Positions 1 through 8,433 of a DNA stretch of 64,000 nt are shown piece by piece. The DNA is from CALARM01 sp964431735. GTDB taxonomy: Bacteria > Vulcanimicrobiota > SpSt-956 > JAKJGF01. Where the stretch lies: positions 1-64,000 of the forward strand of contig CAYSLJ010000011.1 in the NCBI GenBank assembly GCA_964431735.1, in the 5' to 3' direction. Numbering within the stretch: position 1 is the first letter of the stretch; every line of letters starts with the position of its first letter. The notes beneath the pieces are model-generated. The model saw only the letters and a program-made list of their open reading frames with translations, ran no database searches and was not told the DNA's origin. A program made the position numbers and the translations under genes.

Positions 1-260
1 GTTATAAATTATAGAGACGCAAAATATTAACAGTCTGCAAAACCAGTTTGCCACGCAACAGGATCATATCTTTTCCGGAAGAGTCCGGCCAGGGACAGGT
101 TTTAATATGGGTATGAACTTATTTGGAGCGGTACTTAGGGACTGTAAGAAAATAACCCTGGCAAATTGTTAGAACGGTTATCATCCTCGCGTAACGCGTA
201 ACGCGTTACGCGTCACGATATAGACGTAAATATGATTGGGTTATTTCTTGACAACCCCTT
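1..260. repeat. Composite dispersed intergenic element, copy 1
   Basis: Non-coding stretch built from modules that recur elsewhere in the window. The first ~85 bases are the reverse complement of 54778-54860 (shared core CAAAACCAGTTT...CAGGATCATATCTTTTCC). Bases 90-180 match modules at 47866-47969 and 54875-55000 (shared CCGGCCAGGGACAGG). Bases 190-217 are four CGTNACG heptads. The last ~28 bases (TTATTTCTTGACAACCCC) match the repeat at the uvrA 3' end. I see no gene in it. It probably continues left of the window. Confidence 0.7.
190..217. repeat. CGTNACG heptad array (4 units)
   Basis: Four contiguous 7-base units: CGTAACG, CGTAACG, CGTTACG, CGTCACG. The unit is a palindrome around its middle base, so it reads the same class on either strand. 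Confidence 0.85.
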
Positions 261-376
261 AGCTTTTATAAGAATTACATAATAAATGTCGTTAAATTCT
301 ATTGCTCGGACTAATTTACATATTCAGACTTTACAAGTTTTAGCTGATAGCTGATAGCTAACTGCTGAACGCTTAC
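261..376. repeat. MITE-like element, left-truncated copy
   Basis: Aligns with the elements at 20586-20723 (reverse complement) and 45574-45676. Shared blocks are AAGAATTACATAATAAATGT, the GCTGATA heptads and the right end GCTGAACGCTTAC. The left inverted end (GTAAGCGTTCAGC) is missing, replaced by the end of the composite element at 1-260. No coding content. Confidence 0.65.
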
Positions 377-380
377 AGAA

Positions 381-2273
381 CTAGAAACCTGTCATGCCAA
401 AAGTATGAGATTTCATAATATTTTTATATATTTTCCTGCATGTAGCTTCATCTACAAATCCATATATAAGCATTTTATCCCATAGAGAATTGCCTGCAAG
501 TCTTGCAGTCATCACATCATCAGGGATAAATCCGTAAATTAACATATCTCTCCAGATAGAATCCTGTGCCATTCTGTCTCTAAGTATATCAGCAGATATA
601 AATCCACTTCCAAGCATCAGATTCCATAATGTAAGTCCATCACTTTTTACAAGATAACCCTGACTGTCATCGGTTCTGGCTCCATAAATCTCAACAGATG
701 AACCAACCTGGGCATATTCATAAAGGTCCTCTGCATCTGATATATACATTCTTATACATCCATGAGAATCAGGAGAACCTATTGACCATTCTGAAGGAGT
801 GCCATGAATACCGATACCATGTTCGCTCAGTCCCATCCATCTGGTTCCGAGAGGATTACCGGGCCCGGGGCCTATAGGTTTCAAACCTTTTGCCCATGGA
901 GACGGAGGTGGATACCAGGTCGGATAGGGTTGTTTATCTTTTATATAGTATTTTCCTGTAGGAGTAGGCCAGAAGTATGAACCGCATGCTATGGGGTAAG
1001 TTTTTATGAGATTGCCAGAAGGAGAGAATAAAAAAAGAGTAAATTCATTGAGATATACTTTTATTCTGTTACAGAAAATGCCGACATGAGTTCTATCTAT
1101 TACAGGAGACACTTCTAGTTTCATATAATGTTTATATTTCTCAACTGCTCTGACCGTTGTTTTATCATACACTCCTGACAGATAACCTTCTTTTAAGAAT
1201 CCCGCTCCTGTAAGAGATTTCTGCAATTGTATAATGTCCTGCCCTCTTGCACCGGGTCTGAGAGTTTTTTCTCCGAAAATCTCCGAGCTATCAATAACAA
1301 AAGACCAAGATTTTTTCGTTATTCCTCCCGATTTATCTTCTGCAACAGCAATTACTTTATACTCTCCATCATCAAGGTTTTCCAGAAAGGCACTGTACAG
1401 TCCGTCCCGTAAAACAGGAACAATTTTTTTATTATCAATAAGGAAATATACATCAGAAAGGCCGCTTCCTTCATCTGTAATAAGACTCCGAACATTGACG
1501 TAACTATCATAACATACTTCTTTATTTCCCGGTGTCTGAGGTATAACTTCGGGAGGAGAATTATCAACAGTAAAGGTAAATTTCTGACTGTTTTCGTTAC
1601 CTGCAGGGTCTACAGCATTTACAGTCAGACAGTTCAATCCCTGATTAAATAGAATTTCCTTTTTAAAAATACCTGTTTCCAGGGATTTTGTTGTAAAAGT
1701 CATACCGTTAATAAAAAAAGTAATCTTCGAGAAAGGATCACTGTATCCTTTTATAGTAAATTTATTGCTATTCAGAAGTGACGTTTCAGGAGAAATTATT
1801 TGAATTGACGGCTTTACCGTATCAATTGTAAAATATATCGATATGTCATAGGGAGCCATAGAATAAAGATTTACACCGGAATATACCTTTAAATTATGTA
1901 AACCTTCTTCCAGTTCTTCAAATTTTATCGATGCTTTTCCATAGGAGTAAATTATAGATTTTGTAATATCCTTCTTATCTATAGAGAAATTAAAGGGACG
2001 AAACCTGGAAGGATAATTCATTTCCATAATAATTTCATGAGAATTAAAATATTGATTATGTTTAATACTAATAGAAGAAAGGCTGTTTTCAAAGGTAAGA
2101 TGGTTGGAAAGCCAGAAAAACAGCGTTCCCAGAACAAGTAACATTATTACAACAGGTAAAGCAATAACTATATGCTTTTTATGCTCTATATTAATGGACA
2201 ATGAAATCAACCTCAACAATCGTAACAGGTGACGGGCAATGCGTGACCGGTAAATAAAGTAAGACATCTTCAC
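381..2273 (-). CDS. Membrane-anchored L,D-transpeptidase (YkuD) with Ig-like and peptidoglycan-binding domains
   Basis: Likely makes or edits 3-3 peptidoglycan cross-links, or anchors proteins to the wall, on the outer face of the membrane. The 630-residue product has a TM anchor at about 34-55 and two bacterial Ig-like domains at about 150-330. A PG_binding_1 domain follows at about 338-391 and a YkuD catalytic domain at about 400-540, with the motif SPDSHGCIRM (catalytic Cys ~506, His ~504 and ~490). After it come three 24-residue repeats with Trp at 550, 574 and 598 (consensus LWxxMLIYGF), which I do not recognise. The start is uncertain: GTG at 2273 or ATG at 2267, neither with a clear ribosome site. 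Residues ~9-20 are encoded by heptad-repeat DNA (2221-2255), so the N-terminus may have been remodelled by the repeat. It is divergent from gyrB. Family assignment is firm; substrate is inferred. Confidence 0.88.
   Translation of the reverse strand: MKMSYFIYRSRIARHLLRLLRLISLSINIEHKKHIVIALPVVIMLLVLGTLFFWLSNHLTFENSLSSISIKHNQYFNSHEIIMEMNYPSRFRPFNFSIDKKDITKSIIYSYGKASIKFEELEEGLHNLKVYSGVNLYSMAPYDISIYFTIDTVKPSIQIISPETSLLNSNKFTIKGYSDPFSKITFFINGMTFTTKSLETGIFKKEILFNQGLNCLTVNAVDPAGNENSQKFTFTVDNSPPEVIPQTPGNKEVCYDSYVNVRSLITDEGSGLSDVYFLIDNKKIVPVLRDGLYSAFLENLDDGEYKVIAVAEDKSGGITKKSWSFVIDSSEIFGEKTLRPGARGQDIIQLQKSLTGAGFLKEGYLSGVYDKTTVRAVEKYKHYMKLEVSPVIDRTHVGIFCNRIKVYLNEFTLFLFSPSGNLIKTYPIACGSYFWPTPTGKYYIKDKQPYPTWYPPPSPWAKGLKPIGPGPGNPLGTRWMGLSEHGIGIHGTPSEWSIGSPDSHGCIRMYISDAEDLYEYAQVGSSVEIYGARTDDSQGYLVKSDGLTLWNLMLGSGFISADILRDRMAQDSIWRDMLIYGFIPDDVMTARLAGNSLWDKMLIYGFVDEATCRKIYKNIMKSHTFGMTGF
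2221..2255. repeat. Degenerate heptad array inside the L,D-transpeptidase N-terminus
   Basis: Five 7-base steps CGTAACA, GGTGACG, GGCAATG, CGTGACC, GGTAAAT. They resemble the CGTNACG arrays found between genes, but here they are translated on the minus strand. Confidence 0.55.
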
Positions 2274-2680
2274 TTATTGAAAGATTCAATTTTATTTTTA
2301 AAATTCCTTTTTTTATAAAAAATTATTAAAGTAAGTGTTGAGTAGTGAATAGTAAGAAAAAACACTTATAATTTCCAGTAAAATCTGTCAGTTAAGGATC
2401 TGATAAAATTTACTATTTTTTAATGGTTTTCCCTTTATTTTGTTTATATTGAAGTATATTAAAAAGCAGGAAAAACATCCTCTATGTCGAATTTTTAATA
2501 TACAAAAACATTTACCGGTTATTGGCCTGGAAATCAAGTTCTTATTTGAATTTTCCCCAGAAATGTTTAAAATCTTCGTATTTTTTTGTAATTAAAACCG
2601 GTATTTGAAATCATAGTTTATTTGAAAGGAGGAAAAGACATAATTTTAGTAAGTTAATGACTAAAAATGTCTTTTAGGGT
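2274..2680. other. Divergent intergenic region upstream of gyrB
   Basis: AT-rich gap of 407 bases between the L,D-transpeptidase and gyrB. It holds a short heptad tract at ~2335-2357 (GTGTTGA, GTAGTGA, ATAGTAA). A fragment ATAATTTCCAGTAAAA (2369-2384) is shared with the right end of the element at 48237-48354. A strong Shine-Dalgarno-like AAAGGAGG lies at ~2625-2631, too far (about 50 bases) from the gyrB start to serve it directly. No convincing sigma-70 promoter was found by eye. Confidence 0.5.
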
Positions 2681-4603
2681 GTGAAAAATAAAGATAACGA
2701 ATATACTGCGGAAAATATTCAGATACTGGAAGGCCTTGAAGCAGTGAGAAGAAGGCCTGCTATGTATATCGGCAGCACCGATGTGAAAGGCCTTCATCAC
2801 CTTGTATATGAAGTCGTTGATAACAGTATCGATGAAGCACTGGCCGGAGCCTGTGATAAGATTACAGTTACTATAAATAAGGAAGGATCTGTTACGGTTG
2901 TTGATAACGGCAGAGGTATTCCTGTTGATATAGTTCCTGAGAAAAATAAAACAGGCGTGGAAGTCGTAATGACCATACTCCATGCAGGAGGTAAATTCGG
3001 CGGAGGAGGTTACAGTGTATCGGGAGGACTTCACGGAGTGGGAGTATCTGTGGTAAATGCTCTTTCCGAATGGCTGAAGGTGGAGGTTTACAGAAATCAT
3101 AAGATTTACCGACAGGAATACAGAAGGGGAGACCCTGTAGCACCTCTTATGCCTGACGGCACTACAGATAAAACAGGTACAAAAGTAACCTTCAAGCCTG
3201 ACCCTGAGATCTTTGAAACAGGGGAATTCAATTATGATGTTCTTCAGAGGAGACTTAAAGAACAGGCTTATCTTAATAAAGGTCTCACCATAGTCCTGGA
3301 AGATGAAAATACCGGTGAGAGCAAAACCTTCTGTTTTGAAGGAGGCATAATATCTTTTGCAAAAGACCTTACAGAAGGAAAGGAACCAGTTCATCCCGAT
3401 CCTGTTTATATATGTAAGACAGTGGACAACAATCTCGTAGAAGTAGCCTTTATATATACAGATACTTATAAAGATTTTATACTTTCTTTTGCCAATAACA
3501 TTAAAACCACTGAAGGTGGCACCCATCTTACAGGCTTTAAATCGGCCATTACAAGAAGCATTAATAAATATGCAAGAGCAAAGGCTCTGTTGAAACCGAA
3601 TGATGAAAATTTTTCCGGTGAAGATGTAAGAGAAGGTATTACTGCGGTAATATCTGTGAAATTACCTAACCCCCAGTTTGAAGGACAGACGAAGACAAAA
3701 CTCGGAAACAGTGAGATGCAGGGTATAGTTGATTCCATAGTAGACGAATATTTCAGCATGTTCCTTGAAGAAAACCCGAAAGCGGGAAAAGAAATAGTAA
3801 ACAAAGCCTGCAAAGCTGCAAGGGCAAGGGAAGCAGCCAAAAGGGCAAGAGATATTATAAGAAGTAAACCCGGTTTTTCTAACGCACTGCCGGGTAAACT
3901 GGCAGACTGTTCCAGTAAAGATCCTTCAGAGTGTGAAATATACATTGTAGAGGGAGACTCCGCAGGAGGTAGCGCAAAACAGGGCCGTGACAGACACTTC
4001 CAGGCAGTACTTCCTCTTCGCGGTAAGATTCTGAATATTGAAAAAGCCAGAATTGACAGAATAATGGAAAATGAAGAAATAAAATCTATGTTTACAGCCA
4101 TAGGAGTTGGCATGAAACTATCTGCAGAGAATGGAGATAAAAATGATTTTGACCTTGAAAAACTCAGGTATGACAGGGTTATAATCATGACAGATGCAGA
4201 TGTGGACGGTTCTCATATAAGAACATTACTTCTTACATTTTTCTACAGACATATGCCCCAGCTCCTGGAAAACGGAAATATTTATATAGCTCAACCGCCT
4301 TTGTATAAAGTATCAAAGAAAAAACAATTTGTTTATGCCTATAATGATGAAGAATTAAATAATGCAGTAAATAAGTTCAAAGACGGATATACAATACAGA
4401 GATACAAAGGTCTCGGTGAAATGAATGCAGACCAGTTATGGGAAACTACAATGAATCCCGAAACGAGAATTATTCAGCAGGTATCGATAGAAGATGCCGA
4501 AGATGCTGAAGAAATTTTTTCTATCCTTATGGGAAACCAGGTTCAACCGAGAAAAGAATTTATTCAGCGTTATGCCAAAAAAGTAAAGAATTTAGATATT
4601 TAG
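2681..4603 (+). CDS. gyrB: DNA gyrase subunit B
   Basis: ATPase subunit of DNA gyrase, which introduces negative supercoils with GyrA. The 640-residue length is normal. The GHKL ATP site shows EVVDNSIDEA and GGLHGVGVSVVNAL. The TOPRIM domain has EGDSAGG at ~424 and DADVDGSHIRT at ~505, and the C-terminal block RYKGLGEMN is intact. The start is GTG at 2681. An in-frame TAG (2675-2677) lies just upstream, so no longer start exists. No ribosome site is well placed. A six-codon frame ATG...TAG at 2657-2677 ends four bases before the GTG, which could couple translation. gyrA follows after 94 bases containing ACCCATC heptads. Identity is certain; only the initiation mode is odd. Confidence 0.98.
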   Translation: MKNKDNEYTAENIQILEGLEAVRRRPAMYIGSTDVKGLHHLVYEVVDNSIDEALAGACDKITVTINKEGSVTVVDNGRGIPVDIVPEKNKTGVEVVMTILHAGGKFGGGGYSVSGGLHGVGVSVVNALSEWLKVEVYRNHKIYRQEYRRGDPVAPLMPDGTTDKTGTKVTFKPDPEIFETGEFNYDVLQRRLKEQAYLNKGLTIVLEDENTGESKTFCFEGGIISFAKDLTEGKEPVHPDPVYICKTVDNNLVEVAFIYTDTYKDFILSFANNIKTTEGGTHLTGFKSAITRSINKYARAKALLKPNDENFSGEDVREGITAVISVKLPNPQFEGQTKTKLGNSEMQGIVDSIVDEYFSMFLEENPKAGKEIVNKACKAARAREAAKRARDIIRSKPGFSNALPGKLADCSSKDPSECEIYIVEGDSAGGSAKQGRDRHFQAVLPLRGKILNIEKARIDRIMENEEIKSMFTAIGVGMKLSAENGDKNDFDLEKLRYDRVIIMTDADVDGSHIRTLLLTFFYRHMPQLLENGNIYIAQPPLYKVSKKKQFVYAYNDEELNNAVNKFKDGYTIQRYKGLGEMNADQLWETTMNPETRIIQQVSIEDAEDAEEIFSILMGNQVQPRKEFIQRYAKKVKNLDI

Positions 4604-4648
4604 ATTGGGATCGTGGTTCTGTGGGACTGGCCTGTGGGGTTAATTAAT

Positions 4649-4676
4649 ACCCATCACCCATCACCCATCACCCATC
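4649..4676. repeat. ACCCATC heptad array (4 units)
   Basis: Four exact tandem copies of ACCCATC between gyrB and gyrA, followed by ACTCTCT. This is a second heptad family, unrelated in sequence to CGTNACG but with the same 7-base period. Confidence 0.9.
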
Positions 4677-4697
4677 ACTCTCTATGAAGGAGTTTAT

Positions 4698-7334
4698 ATG
4701 TTTACAAATACTATTGCTAGAAGAATAATACCTGTTTCAATAACAGATGAAATGAAATCTTCCTATCTCGATTATGCCATGAGTGTTATCATAGCAAGAG
4801 CACTCCCTGATGTAAGAGATGGCCTTAAACCTGTCCATCGCAGAATACTCTACTCTATGGATAATCTTTCTCTTTATCCCGATAGACCTCACAGAAAATC
4901 TGCTACCATAGTGGGTGACGTACTCGGTAAATATCATCCCCATGGTGATAGTTCTGTATATGATGCTCTTGTGAGAATGGCCCAGGATTTTTCCCTGAGA
5001 TACCCTCTTGTAGACGGTCATGGAAATTTCGGGTCCGTAGACGGAGATCCTGCTGCAGCATATCGTTATACAGAAGCAAGACTTTCCTCCATAACACTTG
5101 AATTGCTCAGGGATCTGGATAAAGATACAGTTGAGTTTATACCGAATTTCGATAATTCCCTTAAAGAACCTACCGTGCTTCCGGCTCTTCTGCCGAATTT
5201 ATTGATAGGAGGTTCTGACGGTATAGCAGTAGGCATGGCAACAAAAATACCTCCCCATAACCTGGGAGAAACACTTGATGCTATAGTGGCATATATTGAT
5301 AATCCTGATATAACATTCGAAGAGCTCATGCATATTATGCCGGGACCTGATTTCCCTACAGGGGCACAGATTATAGGCAGAAAAGGCATAAGAGATGCCT
5401 ATATGACAGGTCATGGCACTATAACTCAGAGGCCAAAGGTATCTTTTGAAAGAAATCCTAAAGGTACGAAGGATTTAATAGTTATTACAGAAATTCCATA
5501 TCAGGTGAATAAAGCAAAACTTGTGGAAAAGATAGCAGAACTTGCAAGGGATAAAAAGATAAAAGGCATACAGGACCTCAGGGACGAATCTGACAGAACA
5601 GGTATGAGGATTGTTATTGAGGTTAAGAAAGATGTAAATACTCAGGTCGTATTGAATCAGCTCTATAAGAAAACTCCTCTCCAGTCTAATTTCAATGTAA
5701 ATGCCCTTGCCCTTGTAGATGGTACCCCGAAGATACTTACACTGAAAGATATGATCCATTATTATCTGGAACATAGAAGGATCGTAGTAAAAAGAAGAAC
5801 AGCTTTCCTTCTGAATAAAGCAAAGGCACGGGCCCATATAGTGGAAGGTCTTCAGATTGCCCTTGATCATCTTGATGAGGTTATACATATAATAAGAAAT
5901 TCTAAAAATCCTGATATTGCAAGAACTTCTCTTATGGAATCCTTTGAGTTTACCCTTGAACAGGTAAATGCCATACTGGAAATGAGGCTTTCCCGTCTCA
6001 CAGGACTTGAAGTGGATAAATTAAACCAGGAATATACTGAACTTCTTAAAGATATTGCAAAATATGAAGAAATACTTGCCAGTGAGAGAAGGCTTCTGGC
6101 GGAAATAAAACTTGAACTTTCCGCTATAAGAGATAAGTTTTCAGATGACAGGAAAACTGTTATAGTCGATGAAGAAGTAGAGATGGATGAAATAGATTTT
6201 ATCGTAGAGTCAGATGTGGTTCTGACTATCACCCATCATGGCTATATAAAGAAAATGCCTTTAAATACCTATAAGAGCCAGAGAAGAGGCGGTAAAGGCA
6301 TCATAGGTATTGTAACAAAAGAAGGGGATTTTGTAGAACATATATTTGTCACTACGACACATCATAAACTCCTGTTCTTTACAAATATGGGTAAATGTTA
6401 CAGGCTTATGGTTCACCATATTGGTGATGCAACACGCTATGCCAAGGGTACTGCCATTGTAAATCTCGTAAATATGCTTCCCAATGAAAAGATCACTGCC
6501 GTTATACCTGTGAAAGATTTTACAGATGATAAATATCTATTCATGGCTACAAGGAACGGATATGTAAAAAAGACTGAACTGAAAGAATATGATACAAGCT
6601 TTCGTAACATCGGGCTGAATGCTATAAAGCTCTCAGAAGGCGATGAGCTTATAGGTGTTGAAATGACTTCAGGCAATCAGGAAATAATCCTCGGGACAAA
6701 GAACGGCATGGCCATACACTTTGATGAAGCCAATGCAAGACCTATGGGCAAGATGACAAGAGGTGTAAGAGGCATAAGGTTGAAAGAGGATGACAGTGTA
6801 GTTGCTATGGTTGTAATCAGAGAAGAAAGTTATTTACTCACTGTCACCAGCTCAGGTTATGGTAAATTAACACTTATTTCTGCTTATTCCAAACAAAGAC
6901 GCGGCGGAAAGGGACGTAAGAGTATAAATTTGAAGAAAGCCAGAGGCATTGTTGTCGGAATGAAGCAGGTATCACTTGAAGATGAGATATTTATAATTAC
7001 AAAAGAACAGGGTAATATAATCAGAATTAAATTAAAAGGTATTTCTATAATAGGTAGAAACACCAGGGGAGTAAGGTTTATAAAATTGAAAGATCAGGAT
7101 GAAGTAACAGCTCTGGCTCTTATTACCGGTTCTAAAGAAGTCGAAGATGACGGAGAAATACAGGAAGATTCCACTGTAGAACAACTTATGTTCGGAGAAC
7201 CGGGAGAAGTCTATGAAGCACCTGTAGCAGAACTGACTGCAGATGAAGAAGACGATGAAGACGATGAAGATGTAGAAGAAGAAGAGGAAGAAGAATTTGA
7301 TGATGAAGAGGAACCTGATGATGAAGAGGAATAA
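4698..7334 (+). CDS. gyrA: DNA gyrase subunit A
   Basis: Breakage-reunion subunit of gyrase, partner of the upstream GyrB. The catalytic tyrosine is Tyr124 in AYRYTEARL. The quinolone-determining segment reads HPHGDSSVYDALVRMAQ, with the Ser and Asp positions in the usual drug-sensitive state. The first GyrA box QRRGGKG is at ~528, which separates gyrase from topoisomerase IV. A second QRRGGKG occurs at ~733 inside the C-terminal propeller. The 878-residue protein ends in a ~45-residue tail of almost pure Asp/Glu, longer than in most GyrA proteins; such acidic tails can tune DNA wrapping. ATG at 4698 has a good GAAGGAG site. Identity is certain; the tail's role is inferred. Confidence 0.98.
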   Translation: MFTNTIARRIIPVSITDEMKSSYLDYAMSVIIARALPDVRDGLKPVHRRILYSMDNLSLYPDRPHRKSATIVGDVLGKYHPHGDSSVYDALVRMAQDFSLRYPLVDGHGNFGSVDGDPAAAYRYTEARLSSITLELLRDLDKDTVEFIPNFDNSLKEPTVLPALLPNLLIGGSDGIAVGMATKIPPHNLGETLDAIVAYIDNPDITFEELMHIMPGPDFPTGAQIIGRKGIRDAYMTGHGTITQRPKVSFERNPKGTKDLIVITEIPYQVNKAKLVEKIAELARDKKIKGIQDLRDESDRTGMRIVIEVKKDVNTQVVLNQLYKKTPLQSNFNVNALALVDGTPKILTLKDMIHYYLEHRRIVVKRRTAFLLNKAKARAHIVEGLQIALDHLDEVIHIIRNSKNPDIARTSLMESFEFTLEQVNAILEMRLSRLTGLEVDKLNQEYTELLKDIAKYEEILASERRLLAEIKLELSAIRDKFSDDRKTVIVDEEVEMDEIDFIVESDVVLTITHHGYIKKMPLNTYKSQRRGGKGIIGIVTKEGDFVEHIFVTTTHHKLLFFTNMGKCYRLMVHHIGDATRYAKGTAIVNLVNMLPNEKITAVIPVKDFTDDKYLFMATRNGYVKKTELKEYDTSFRNIGLNAIKLSEGDELIGVEMTSGNQEIILGTKNGMAIHFDEANARPMGKMTRGVRGIRLKEDDSVVAMVVIREESYLLTVTSSGYGKLTLISAYSKQRRGGKGRKSINLKKARGIVVGMKQVSLEDEIFIITKEQGNIIRIKLKGISIIGRNTRGVRFIKLKDQDEVTALALITGSKEVEDDGEIQEDSTVEQLMFGEPGEVYEAPVAELTADEEDDEDDEDVEEEEEEEFDDEEEPDDEEE

Positions 7335-7355
7335 TGAGAATGTAGATAAGGTCAT

Positions 7356-7376
7356 GGGTATTGGGTGTTGGGTTAA
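7356..7376. repeat. GGGTRTT heptad array (3 units)
   Basis: GGGTATT, GGGTGTT, GGGTTAA in strict 7-base register between gyrA and the CHAD-like gene. This is a third heptad sequence family in the window. Confidence 0.7.
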
Positions 7377-7418
7377 GAAAACCTCAAACCCGATTTTAAT
7401 GTGAAAGGAGATTCTACT

Positions 7419-8378
7419 ATGAATATAGGGAATAATTTATCTATCGCTTCTTCTAACCACGGTTTTAACTGCAAAAAATCGTCTCATATTTCTGATAGTG
7501 AACCTGTGGAATTATATATTTCCACAGCTAAATCCACCGGCGGTGTCCTTTATCCCAATCTTGCCAGAAAGATTTTTGCATGTGCCGATAAAATGGAGAA
7601 AACCATTGAAAAACTTGGTGATAACCCGACTCCGGAACAGGTTCATGAGACAAAAGTCAGGGATATAGTCAGAGGACTTCAGGGACTGACAAAGGCTTAC
7701 GGTGATTGTTATGATGAAGAAAAACTTGAAGAAGCTATGGATAATTTAAAGAAATTTGCATATAATGCAGGGCAATTTAAAGATCTTATGGTATATGAAG
7801 AAAAGATACAATCAGTCTGTCCCGATGGTATTCCTGAAGCTATAAAAGAGAAACTTGCTTCCTCAAGGAAAGAGGCAGAACAGGAATTCATGGATTTTTA
7901 TAGGGAATTTAAAAATGATAAGTTACCTGAAGCACTGAAAATACTTAGAAATCCGTCAGGGGCAGGTGAACTGGACCCTAAAGATATAGAAAAAGCTGAT
8001 ATTAACAGATTGAAGACTGCTATAAGAGGAATTGCAGATAAGATTTTATCTGTAGGACTTTCTCAGCACGATCCTGAAGAATTTCATACAGGAAGAAAAG
8101 CCATCAGGAATCTCGTTCAGATAATAAATGAAACAGGAGATCTGTTTCCCTATAAAAAAGAAGATATAGATGCATTAAAACACCTGTTTAAATCATGCGG
8201 AAAATCTCAGGATTTGCATATAACTCAGCTATGGCTGAAGGAACATGGATTTGATAAAGAATCCGGAAAAATTGCAGTGCTTCAGAAAGAATTACAGGGA
8301 AAGGCCATGATAGAAGGAAAAGAGTTTTTTGCTTCAGGTGTAATGGAGAGCATAAAGAATTCCCTGGATAAAGGATAA
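7419..8378 (+). CDS. CHAD-like helical protein
   Basis: A 319-residue, soluble, helix-rich protein. Two segments carry CHAD-type signatures. The first is VHETKVRDIVRGL (His plus spaced basic residues) followed by a GQFKDLMVYE block. The second is FHTGRKAIRNLVQI followed by SCGKSQDLHI. CHAD domains are conserved-histidine helical domains known to bind polyphosphate. This similarity is by eye and weaker than in standard CHAD proteins. The start is set at ATG 7419, which has AAAGGAG eight bases upstream; the frame is open to a GTG at 7401 with no such site. It follows gyrA by 84 bases and ends at a strong hairpin. If not CHAD, it is a helical protein of unknown function. Confidence 0.55.
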   Translation: MNIGNNLSIASSNHGFNCKKSSHISDSEPVELYISTAKSTGGVLYPNLARKIFACADKMEKTIEKLGDNPTPEQVHETKVRDIVRGLQGLTKAYGDCYDEEKLEEAMDNLKKFAYNAGQFKDLMVYEEKIQSVCPDGIPEAIKEKLASSRKEAEQEFMDFYREFKNDKLPEALKILRNPSGAGELDPKDIEKADINRLKTAIRGIADKILSVGLSQHDPEEFHTGRKAIRNLVQIINETGDLFPYKKEDIDALKHLFKSCGKSQDLHITQLWLKEHGFDKESGKIAVLQKELQGKAMIEGKEFFASGVMESIKNSLDKG

Positions 8379-8382
8379 ACAG

Positions 8383-8412
8383 CGTGGGAAACCGTAAATC
8401 CGGTTTCCCACG
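8383..8412. terminator. Bidirectional hairpin between convergent genes
   Basis: Perfect 12-base inverted repeat CGTGGGAAACCG / CGGTTTCCCACG with a 6-base loop. It lies in the 55-base gap between the convergent CHAD-like gene and adhE. There is only a weak T-run on either side, so it is likely but not certainly an intrinsic terminator for both. Confidence 0.75.
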
Positions 8413-8433
8413 AATTTAATAACGGTACGCCTA

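Noticed and set aside
248..253. TTGACA at ~248 as a promoter -35 box
   Set aside because: It is part of a repeat (TTATTTCTTGACAACCCC) also found at the uvrA 3' end, and no TATAAT lies 16-18 bases downstream.
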